Shown here: positions 1-5,842 of the stretch, in pieces | Layout of the letters: each line of letters opens with the position of its first letter | Numbering within the stretch: position 1 is the first letter of the stretch | NCBI GenBank assembly: GCA_023249275.1 | Contig: JAHFCV010000039.1 | Span: 1-12,023, forward strand | Reading direction: 5' to 3' | Source of the DNA: Candidatus Methanoperedens sp. | GTDB taxonomy: Archaea > Halobacteriota > Methanosarcinia > Methanosarcinales > Methanoperedenaceae | Length of the DNA stretch: 12,023 nt | Notes under the pieces: model-generated | The model's input: only the letters and a program-made list of their open reading frames with translations | Told to the model about the DNA's origin: nothing | Databases searched by the model: none | Program-made: the position numbers and the translations under genes

Positions 1-240
1 GATTGCGTCTTTCAGATTTTTCCAGGGATGTTTTCCTGATTTCAAAATTTCAGTAAATCCGATTTGGTCAAGCGTGGTTGAGCCGCCGGTCATGACCTCA
101 GCGCCGGGAGGAATTAATTTTTTTAACCGATTGAGTGCATCCTCTTTCTTATTCACAAATTCGGCATTGATACCGCGCGGTTTCAAAGCTTTCATTGTTT
201 TTTCAACCATCTCTTTTGATGCTAAGGTATCATATTTCAT
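1..240 (-). CDS. LUD-domain (LutC/YkgG-like) protein, N-terminal part only
   Basis: Eighty codons are visible before the window edge; the C-terminal part lies outside. The protein begins MKYDTLASKEMVEKTMKALK and holds a TGGSTTLDQIGF stretch around residues 51-62. A Gly-Gly/Ser-Thr/Thr-Leu pattern at this distance from the N-terminus is typical of LUD-domain proteins (PF02589). In bacteria these include LutB/LutC of lactate utilisation; single-domain archaeal members have no settled function. The start at 240 is favoured because GGAGAT lies a few bases upstream and a TATA box at 273-283 predicts transcription starting near 252. An in-frame ATG at 255 would then be outside the message. Family membership is fairly sure; the role is unknown. 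Confidence 0.75.
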   Translation of the reverse strand, partial: MKYDTLASKEMVEKTMKALKPRGINAEFVNKKEDALNRLKKLIPPGAEVMTGGSTTLDQIGFTEILKSGKHPWKNLKDAI

Positions 241-272
241 AATCTTATCTCCCATTTTAATTAGGGATTTGA

Positions 273-283
273 CCTTATATAAG
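273..283 (-). promoter_or_regulatory. TATA box for the LUD-domain gene
   Basis: Read on the minus strand this is CTTATATAAGG, close to the archaeal TATA consensus. It sits about 37 bases upstream of the ATG at 240, leaving room for a short leader that carries the GGAGAT ribosome site. Confidence 0.55.
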
Positions 284-345
284 CGTATGCTATATGTGGT
301 TCCTTCTCAGAGCTTCTCGATAAACGACCCCGTCCACTATCAAAT

Positions 346-1179
346 TTAATCTTCTTTACTTAGAGTTCTTACCGCCTTCAAAGCCAGGGTCTTATAATAT
401 TCTTTCGTAATCCCTTCTGAAATAATGGAAGCTTCCTTCAAAAGCCCCTCATCATGCCGCTCAGTCCCGATTGCAATTTCGATTTCCACTATTTTTAACA
501 ATACAGCCGATTTCTCGAAATCATCCGCGATATCATCAGCCAGCGCTGTTGTCCGACTCAAAAACCCGTAATTTCGCTTATCATTCAATTTCGAAAGCAA
601 AGCCGCGATATCGCAGAACGCTGAAATGAGATAAACAGGCTTTATATCTTTGCTTCTTTCGATAAGCTCGATTGCAGTCTCAAGCAATTCCATCGCTTTT
701 TTGGGGTCTGTGCCTGCCAGTAAACGTGAAATATTTCGAAACGCCGAGGAACGATAGGTATTCAATGGTATTCTTTCTATCAGCTCCAATGAATACGAAA
801 ACATTTTTTCATCCTTTTTATCAATCCCCAGTTTAGCCAGGGCGAGCACATTTTCATGCAGCGCCACTGAAAGGTCAAGGTCGTTATCTACCAGTTCCGT
901 TATTTTGACAGCTTCCCTGAGCATCGCTTCATCTTTTCTATTTACTCCGATTTTTGCCATGGCGCGGATAATTTCCACATACGCCTTGGAAGCATCCTCG
1001 GTAACAAGTTCCGCGGTTTTAAGGGCTTCATCAAGACACCACGAATCGGCTGACTGCGCCGCTTGCTGAGCCAGAATCCCCACGATATTTCGGTATTTTC
1101 GTGAGCGCTCCGGTGGCTCCGCAATCCCGGCTGCGGAAGTCAGCATATCCTGTATCCTGTTCTTTTTATCGTCGGGCAT
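346..1179 (-). CDS. Alpha-helical repeat protein (TPR/HEAT-like), function unknown
   Basis: A 277-residue soluble protein with no signal peptide or membrane segment. It is built from diverged helical repeats of about 40 residues. AKIGVNRKDEAMLREA near residue 75 recurs as AKLGIDKKDEKMFSYS near 115, and a third copy, GTERHDEGLLKEA, appears near 238. The segments between keep the Ala/Leu/Ile spacing of paired amphipathic helices. This fold usually makes a protein-binding scaffold, but no partner can be named here. The start lacks a ribosome site. A TATA-like box at 1201-1210 lies about 26 bases upstream, so the message is probably leaderless from 1179. The gene is divergent from the thiamine-binding protein gene. 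The repeats are visible; the scaffold role is inference. Confidence 0.75.
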   Translation of the reverse strand: MPDDKKNRIQDMLTSAAGIAEPPERSRKYRNIVGILAQQAAQSADSWCLDEALKTAELVTEDASKAYVEIIRAMAKIGVNRKDEAMLREAVKITELVDNDLDLSVALHENVLALAKLGIDKKDEKMFSYSLELIERIPLNTYRSSAFRNISRLLAGTDPKKAMELLETAIELIERSKDIKPVYLISAFCDIAALLSKLNDKRNYGFLSRTTALADDIADDFEKSAVLLKIVEIEIAIGTERHDEGLLKEASIISEGITKEYYKTLALKAVRTLSKED

Positions 1180-1193
1180 ATTGTATTAAAACA

Positions 1194-1220
1194 GGCGCAA
1201 TTCATAAATAATTTTGCGCC
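1194..1220. repeat. Inverted repeat spanning a divergent promoter
   Basis: GGCGCAA (1194-1200) and TTGCGCC (1214-1220) form perfect 7-base arms around a 13-base AT-rich centre. The centre contains the minus-strand TATA-like box TATTTATGAA (1201-1210). A symmetric site over the promoter of the 277-residue protein could be an operator; that role is inference. Confidence 0.5.
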
Positions 1221-1273
1221 ACCAACCAAAACTATTTTGCTTTCAATCGCCTACTGATGTATGGTGGTTAGCC

Positions 1274-1582
1274 ATGAAATCAATTATTACGGCAGAACTT
1301 GAGATTGTCGCCCTGGGAACAGGCGATACAGGCATGAGCAAACATATAGCCGAAGCTGTGAAAGCTATAGATAAACTGGGCATCAAATACCAGTTGACCC
1401 CTATGGGCACGGTACTTGAAGTGAATTCAATAGACGATGCTTTTCGTGCAGTAAAAGCAGCCCATGAAGTACTGGTCAAAAGCGGTGTAAAAAGGGTAGT
1501 CACGCACCTCACAATCGATGACAGAAGGGACGCTCCCAAAGGAATGACCGATAAAATGGAGGCAGTCAGGCGCAGGCTTTAG
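1274..1582 (+). CDS. Thiamine-binding protein, MTH1187/YqgV (DUF77) family
   Basis: A 102-residue protein matching the MTH1187 family (PF01910), ferredoxin-like-fold proteins that assemble as oligomers and have been linked to thiamine binding. Family hallmarks are an N-terminal strand (MKSIITAELEIVALGTG), then GMSKHIAEAVKAI, the YQLTPMGTVLEV strand in the middle, and a C-terminal VKRVVTHLTIDDRRD segment. Length is normal for the family. The start at 1274 is chosen because it gives the family N-terminus and has GGTGG a few bases upstream; the reading frame stays open further upstream but that extension does not look family-like. Its stop overlaps the stop of the convergent metallohydrolase gene by 4 bases. 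No thiamine biosynthesis genes are nearby to support a pathway role. Confidence 0.88.
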   Translation: MKSIITAELEIVALGTGDTGMSKHIAEAVKAIDKLGIKYQLTPMGTVLEVNSIDDAFRAVKAAHEVLVKSGVKRVVTHLTIDDRRDAPKGMTDKMEAVRRRL

Positions 1583-2355
1583 AACCATTTTTTTACGTCT
1601 CTCTCTTCAAAATTTAGACTCATGCCGTCGTACGCAGCTACGACTTCCACACCTGTTTTTTCTGAAATGATCTTTGCCTGGCGCTCTGGAGAGGCTTTCA
1701 GGACTTGCAGACCAAAATGTGTCAATATTGCCTTTTTGGGTCTTATTTCCTTGATCACCTCTGCAGCGTCATCCATATTCAGGTGACGGATTCTTTTGTC
1801 ATTCTTCATGCGCACCACATTGATTATCAGGAAATCTATGCCCTTATAAGCCCCTGCCAGTTCAGGAAAATACTCTGTATCAGGTATATACCCGAGGCGC
1901 CCGGAGCTGAATGTGTAAATAGCCCCGTATGTTTCAACTGGATGCATATTCAGGATAGGGAATTTTATTTTAATATCTCCGAGACTTATTTCCAAACCTT
2001 TTTTTATTTCCGTTATTTCAACAAAAGGTCTTACGTACTGGAGCACCACGGGGTCGGAATTCAGGCAGTCGGAAGGAACAATTAATCTCCCGCGAGGGGT
2101 AAAACCGCCGCCTGTCATTGCCTCGGTCATGACATTAATGTCATTTGAATGGTCGATATGCCTGTGGGATAATATGATTGCATCAAGGTTTTTTGGCTTT
2201 AGGTGAAGCTGGTGCGCCATTACGAGGGAGCCAGGACCCGGATCCTGCAGTATATTCACCTCATCCAGTTTAAGCCAGAAGCCGCCGCTTTTGCGCATCT
2301 GGTTCAGGACAACCATCCTACCTCCACCTGTTCCGAGAAAGGTTACACTTGACAT
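1579..2355 (-). CDS. Metallo-beta-lactamase-fold hydrolase
   Basis: A 258-residue MBL-fold protein. The metal-binding signature HRHIDH is at residues 64-69 (His64, His66, Asp68, His69). Further ligand candidates are His138 in NMHPVETYG, Asp159 in IPDTEYFPE and His213 in LTHFG. The N-terminal FLGTGGGRMV strand-loop and the early GSLVMAHQL segment resemble ribonuclease-Z/phosphodiesterase-type archaeal members, so a phosphoester or cyclic-phosphate substrate is possible but not shown. No C-terminal KH or beta-CASP module is present, so it is not a CPSF-type nuclease. No clear ribosome site precedes the ATG. An AT-rich stretch ending near 2394 may be the TATA element of a leaderless message. Fold and metal site are secure; substrate is unknown. 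Confidence 0.88.
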   Translation of the reverse strand: MSSVTFLGTGGGRMVVLNQMRKSGGFWLKLDEVNILQDPGPGSLVMAHQLHLKPKNLDAIILSHRHIDHSNDINVMTEAMTGGGFTPRGRLIVPSDCLNSDPVVLQYVRPFVEITEIKKGLEISLGDIKIKFPILNMHPVETYGAIYTFSSGRLGYIPDTEYFPELAGAYKGIDFLIINVVRMKNDKRIRHLNMDDAAEVIKEIRPKKAILTHFGLQVLKASPERQAKIISEKTGVEVVAAYDGMSLNFEERDVKKWF

Positions 2356-2375
2356 CCATCATTAAACACGTTCAG

Positions 2376-2384
2376 GTTATACAA
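2376..2384 (+). promoter_or_regulatory. Candidate TATA box for the moeA leader transcript
   Basis: TTATACAAA at 2376-2384 predicts a start near 2405 at the usual archaeal spacing, just before the first repeat unit of the structured region. If used, it gives a moeA leader of roughly 285 bases, unusually long for this gene-dense region. Confidence 0.4.
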
Positions 2385-2412
2385 AAAAATATCTGAATTG
2401 CTTTGCATAATG

Positions 2413-2456
2413 AAAAACTTTAGGAAAGTTTTATCAAAAACTGTTGCGTCAGTTTA
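2413..2456 (+). repeat. Tandem repeat unit 1 (conserved 44-base core)
   Basis: This core matches 2506-2549 at 36 of 44 positions with no gaps. Seven of the eight differences are transitions. In both copies the core is followed at about the same distance by a long perfect hairpin of different sequence (2471-2491 here). The repeat period is about 93 bases. Confidence 0.8.
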
Positions 2457-2505
2457 CACCGCGCAAACGACAGGTATGCGAAGCATACCTGAACACGCCC
2501 TCCCG

Positions 2506-2549
2506 AAAACCTTTGGGAAAGCTTTACCAAAAACCGTCGCGCCTGTTTA
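2506..2549 (+). repeat. Tandem repeat unit 2 (conserved 44-base core)
   Basis: Second copy of the core at 2413-2456. It is followed by the hairpin at 2560-2582. A small GCGCC/GGCGC stem (2539-2543 with 2552-2556) encloses a TGTTTAT loop. The first copy can form a comparable TTGCG/CGCAA stem (2444-2448 with 2462-2466) around a similar GTTTA, so the layout, not only the sequence, is repeated. Confidence 0.8.
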
Positions 2550-2649
2550 TGGGCGCATACACGTATGGCTTTGCCATACGTGGATATTGCGTAAACCGAA
2601 GTTTCGGTTTAGGCGTGACTCGGGACCGGATAAATCGAGGTGTCGCTTT

Positions 2650-2727
2650 ATGAATAAACGATTTAACTTAAGGATGCGTGATAACGGCTGTGAGAAAAGA
2701 ATTCAGGAAACTCGTAACTATGGATGA
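2650..2727 (+). CDS. Possible 25-codon leader ORF overlapping the moeA start
   Basis: ATG at 2650 has GAGGTG (2637-2642) seven bases upstream, the best ribosome site in the region. The peptide begins MNKRFNLRMRDNGCEKRI and is basic. It stops with TGA at 2725-2727, inside the moeA coding sequence in another frame. Whether it is translated is unknown. It could couple or compete with moeA translation, or be chance. Confidence 0.25.
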   Translation: MNKRFNLRMRDNGCEKRIQETRNYG

Positions 2728-4585
2728 AGCAAAACGCTTAATCCACAGCCTTAATGTCCATCCTAATATAATCGGGACAGATATTGAAAACGCATCCGGA
2801 TGCATTCTTGCAGGGGATGTGATTTCTGATGTGGATGTGCCTCCTTTTAACAGGGCTTCGATGGACGGCTATGCAGTCCATGCATCCGATACATATTCGG
2901 CACGCGAGGATAGACCTGTGCGCCTTAAGCTTGTGGGCTCAATTCAGGCAGGAATAAATCCTGATTTCCAGATAAATAGGGGCGAAGCTGCCGAGATTGC
3001 AACCGGCGCTGTTATGCCTGCAGGTGCAGACGCCGTGGTGATGGTAGAGTATACAGGCATTGACAAAGAATTGAATGTCCTGCGCCCTGTTTCTATCAAT
3101 GAGAATGTAATGCATGCAGGCACGGATATCATGGCTGAAGAGCGTGTTTTGAAAAAAGGAACACTTCTAACTGCCCGGGAAATCGGTGTCCTGGCGGCAA
3201 TCGGCAAAAAAGAAATATGTGTCTTTGGACTGAATGTCGGCATCATCTCCACAGGAAACGAGCTTGCTGAACCCGGCTGCAAACTCAATGCAGGTGAAAT
3301 CTATGATATAAATTCTTTTTCGATAGCTGCCGGAGTAAAAGACTGCGGGGGTACTGCTATCCGGTACAGCATCGTCCGCGACGACGAGAATGAAATGAAA
3401 AATGCACTGGAAAATGCAGGAAAGAACTGCGATATTATCCTTACTTCAGGCAGCACTTCCGCAGGCTCAGGCGATATTATGTACAGGATAATCGAGAAGA
3501 ACGGTACAGTTCTTGCCCATGGAATAGATATCAAACCCGGAAAACCTGCAATCATCGGGGAGGTATTTGGAAAACCTGTTTTTGGTCTTCCAGGATACCC
3601 TTCTTCTTCGCTTATTATTTTCAATGAATTTGTAGCCCCGCTTATCCGGAAAATTATTGGGAAAAAAGAAGAGCGTATGCAAATAAACGCAAAACTGGCT
3701 GCACGAATACGTTCAGAAGGGCGAAGCCAGCTTCTTCCCGTGGGCATTGTGCGGGGCATGGCATACCCGATTGAGAAAGGTTCTGGCGCTATTACCACAC
3801 TTTCAGAAGCTGACGGATTTATTGAAATACCTACAGGCGTGGAGATGATAGAGGCAGGAGAGAACGTGAAGGTCACTTTGTTTGGAAAACCTGTGGCTCC
3901 GGATTTATTATTCGTGGGCTCCCATTGTCTGGGGCTTGACACGCTTTCTGATTTGACCGCGCTGAAAATACGGGTGATTAATGCAGGTTCTTCAGGCGGG
4001 TTGAGCGCTATCAGGAACGGGACTGCTGATATTGCAGGGGTGCATCTGCTGGATGAATCCGGTGTTTATAACGTTCCATATCTTGAAAAATTCGCAATTG
4101 ATAACGCTGTTATTGTCAAAGGATACCTGAGAGAACAGGGCTTGATTGTAAGAAAGGATAGTAAAATAACGAAATTTGAAGATATAGCCAATGTGCGGAT
4201 TCTTAACCGGAATACGGGTTCGGGAACAAGGGTCATGACTGACATGAAACTCAAGGAAATTGCAAAGCAGCGCGGGGTGTCATTCGAAGAACTTATAAAC
4301 AGTATGGGCGGCTATCATACAGAAGCAAAAACCCACAGTGCAATCGCTGCTGCGGTTAAACTTGGAAAAGCGGATGTGGGGGTCGGTATCCGTCCTGTGG
4401 CAGAATTGAACGGGTTGAAGTTCATTAAAGTTGCAGATGAAGAGTATGATTTCGTTATTCCTCAGAGACTTTTAGAGACAAGAGAGATTAAGCTTCTCCT
4501 TGAGGTGCTAAGAGGAAAGGATTTCAGGGAAGCTCTGCCTCCCGGACTCAAAGCGTATGAGAGGACTGGAGAAATCGTGCTGTAG
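2690..4585 (+). CDS. moeA: Molybdopterin molybdenumtransferase MoeA fused to a PBP-like domain
   Basis: MoeA inserts molybdate (or tungstate) into adenylylated molybdopterin in the last step of cofactor synthesis, in the cytoplasm. The N-terminal MoeA domains carry PPFNRASMDGYA (about residues 51-62) and the EIATGAVMPAGADAVVMVE stretch. A MogA-like domain follows, with IISTGNEL, ILTSGSTSAGSGD and KPGKP, then GLPGYPSSS near residue 300. The usual C-terminal MoeA beta domain ends near residue 400. The last 225 residues are a periplasmic-binding-protein-like domain (PF12727 type) with GSHCLGLD, AGSSGGLSAIRNGTADIAG and GVGIRPVAE; it lacks a signal peptide, so it probably senses or holds a ligand such as the metal oxyanion inside the cell. 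This fusion is common in archaea. GTG at 2690 gives the family-like N-terminus MRKEFRKL with GTGAT upstream; GTG at 2678 and ATG at 2720 are alternatives. Confidence 0.9.
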   Translation: MRKEFRKLVTMDEAKRLIHSLNVHPNIIGTDIENASGCILAGDVISDVDVPPFNRASMDGYAVHASDTYSAREDRPVRLKLVGSIQAGINPDFQINRGEAAEIATGAVMPAGADAVVMVEYTGIDKELNVLRPVSINENVMHAGTDIMAEERVLKKGTLLTAREIGVLAAIGKKEICVFGLNVGIISTGNELAEPGCKLNAGEIYDINSFSIAAGVKDCGGTAIRYSIVRDDENEMKNALENAGKNCDIILTSGSTSAGSGDIMYRIIEKNGTVLAHGIDIKPGKPAIIGEVFGKPVFGLPGYPSSSLIIFNEFVAPLIRKIIGKKEERMQINAKLAARIRSEGRSQLLPVGIVRGMAYPIEKGSGAITTLSEADGFIEIPTGVEMIEAGENVKVTLFGKPVAPDLLFVGSHCLGLDTLSDLTALKIRVINAGSSGGLSAIRNGTADIAGVHLLDESGVYNVPYLEKFAIDNAVIVKGYLREQGLIVRKDSKITKFEDIANVRILNRNTGSGTRVMTDMKLKEIAKQRGVSFEELINSMGGYHTEAKTHSAIAAAVKLGKADVGVGIRPVAELNGLKFIKVADEEYDFVIPQRLLETREIKLLLEVLRGKDFREALPPGLKAYERTGEIVL

Positions 4586-4638
4586 ATAAGAATACAGTAA
4601 AAATTATGCCTGGAAAATCGCCTGGTTATTAAAGAAGG

Positions 4639-4713
4639 GGCGTCCCACATAAAACGTTTTAACAGAACTTGGATAGAGGTTTTCGTTCAAGAGGCTATGG
4701 TCTGTGAGACGCC
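4639..4713. repeat. Imperfect inverted repeat between moeA and the secreted-protein gene
   Basis: GGCGTCCCACA (4639-4649) faces TGTGAGACGCC (4703-4713): 11-base arms with one mismatch and a 53-base centre. As minus-strand RNA the mismatch becomes a G-U pair, so the stem would be unbroken. Just inside the left arm is a perfect 12-base palindrome, TAAAACGTTTTA (4650-4661). The rest of the 237-base gap (4586-4822) shows no coding evidence. It may be a small mobile-element relic, a minus-strand structured RNA, or the end of the moeA message. Confidence 0.45.
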
Positions 4714-4737
4714 TTAATTCTAAATTATTATTAATGA

Positions 4738-4745
4738 TATATAAG
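4738..4745 (+). promoter_or_regulatory. TATA box for the secreted-protein gene
   Basis: TATATAAG is a near-perfect archaeal TATA box. Transcription would begin near 4765-4770, giving a leader of about 55 bases before the ATG at 4823. Confidence 0.6.
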
Positions 4746-4822
4746 GGTTGTGTTTTTGAAGGTTTGAATTTCCGCATCGCAAACATTATTAGTTTTGTAT
4801 GTTTAATAAGAATGGAGATTAT

Positions 4823-5830
4823 ATGACTGCAAAGAAAATTTTTATTTATTTCCTTATACTGCTAATAACTGCGTATCCTGTATCTGCTGGAGAAGTATCC
4901 CTTAACAGGTGGGTGTTGAACGTAACTTTGCAGGATGACGGACTGGTTGAAGAGACAATACAGGCTGAAATCGAGAATTCCGGTTCTTTACCTCTAGAAG
5001 GGATTTCGTTTGTGGTTCCGGCTTCAAAAGTAACAATAAGTAATGAAGATATAGCAAGTATTCCGGCAACAGGTCAGGAAGTGACGCAACAAACCGTTCA
5101 GGACGGAGTAAAGATTAGTATTAACTTTAACACGCCGGTTGAAGCGGGAAAGAAATGGAATGGGCGCATTAGTTTTAAGGTGGAAAACTGGGCTGTAAAA
5201 GAGGGGCAGAATTATTCTATCGACATACCTGTAAAAGCGCCGCAGGCAATTGTTGGAGGGAAAAATATCGAGATGTCACTTTCTTCAGATAGCGAAATCA
5301 GAAGTCAGGTATTTCTTCCAAAAGGAGTTAATGCAGAATCGGTTGAAGTAAAATCTAAAGAGCCAGCGCCGTATAAAAAATTGCTACAGTTTGATCGTAT
5401 TGTATTAACATGGTTTAAACTGCATATTGGGGATGTAATTAGCGTAAAAGGCTCATATTCGGAGATATTAAAGCAGATAGTTGAGACTGATGAAAAATCA
5501 AGAAAATTAAATTCCCGGATTAAAGAAGCAAAGGCAAAGGGCATTGATGTTTCGGAAGCAGAGATTCACCTCAAGAATGCCGAGAATTACAATACCAACC
5601 AGGCGCTGCAATCGTTCTGGAAGAAAGATAACACGGTTGCCCTCGAATATGTAGGATATGCGAATGATGAGCTGAAACTTGCGGAAAGCAGTCTCACCGC
5701 GCCGGCAAAAACAGAGAGTCTTCCCGAAAAAACAGAAGAGAGCAAGCAAACCCCGTGGGTTGGAGCGGTGGGTTTAATACTCATATTGCTGATTTCTTTT
5801 GTGATTATAAGGAAAAAACAAGTACGCTAA
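4823..5830 (+). CDS. Secreted, C-terminally membrane-anchored protein of unknown function
   Basis: A 335-residue protein with a signal peptide and a tail anchor. Lys-Lys at residues 4-5 is followed by a hydrophobic core (IFIYFLILLITAYPVSA) with a likely cut after VSA near residue 22. The C-terminus has a hydrophobic segment (about 312-329) followed by RKKQVR, the stop-transfer arrangement. Most of the chain should therefore lie outside the cell. Residues 24-220 are strand-rich (NVTLQDDGLVEETIQAEIEN and similar), suggesting beta-sandwich domains. Residues 225-295 are helical and charged, with KAKGIDVSEAEIHLKNAE, a pattern common in archaeal surface proteins. A Lys/Glu/Thr/Pro linker precedes the anchor. 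ATG at 4823 is chosen over 4799 because GGAGAT precedes it and the signal peptide then starts properly. The gene is monocistronic and convergent with endA, 12 bases apart. Confidence 0.75.
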   Translation: MTAKKIFIYFLILLITAYPVSAGEVSLNRWVLNVTLQDDGLVEETIQAEIENSGSLPLEGISFVVPASKVTISNEDIASIPATGQEVTQQTVQDGVKISINFNTPVEAGKKWNGRISFKVENWAVKEGQNYSIDIPVKAPQAIVGGKNIEMSLSSDSEIRSQVFLPKGVNAESVEVKSKEPAPYKKLLQFDRIVLTWFKLHIGDVISVKGSYSEILKQIVETDEKSRKLNSRIKEAKAKGIDVSEAEIHLKNAENYNTNQALQSFWKKDNTVALEYVGYANDELKLAESSLTAPAKTESLPEKTEESKQTPWVGAVGLILILLISFVIIRKKQVR

Positions 5831-5842
5831 ATGCAGGTCAAA

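Larger units (their letters stand above)
2405..2677 (+). promoter_or_regulatory. Hairpin-rich structured region upstream of moeA (possible leader RNA)
   Basis: This stretch contains many perfect hairpins. One at 2414-2432 has an 8-base stem and AGG loop. One at 2471-2491 has stem CAGGTATGC and loop GAA. One at 2560-2582 has stem CACGTATGGC and loop TTT. One at 2592-2611 has stem TAAACCGA and loop AGTT. A further 7-base stem pairs 2631-2637 with 2659-2665, just before the moeA start region. The first part is two diverged tandem copies. Long reading frames cross it, but base differences between the copies fall evenly over codon positions, so it is unlikely to be coding. It could be a cis-regulatory leader, a small RNA, or an intergenic palindromic repeat. 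It does not resemble the bacterial Moco riboswitch as I know it. Confidence 0.5.

Noticed and set aside
74..349. Plus-strand 91-residue reading frame
   Set aside because: It is antisense to the LUD-domain gene, which has a recognisable motif, promoter and ribosome site; the frame itself has no family-like content.
2405..2611. CRISPR array
   Set aside because: Only two diverged copies with hairpins in the intervening sequence, no exact short repeats with unique spacers, and no cas genes.
2405..2677. Moco riboswitch
   Set aside because: The position before moeA is suggestive, but the conserved core and pairing pattern of the bacterial Moco RNA are not seen, and that class is not known from this group.
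2398..2727. 109-residue reading frame through the repeat region
   Set aside because: It starts at TTG, runs through perfect hairpins and tandem repeats, and differences between the two repeat copies are spread evenly over codon positions (including Val/Ala, Ser/Pro, Arg/Gly changes), as expected for non-coding DNA.
4604..4786. Minus-strand 60-residue reading frame across the inverted repeat
   Set aside because: No ribosome site or promoter in the right place and the frame spans palindromic DNA; treated as non-coding.
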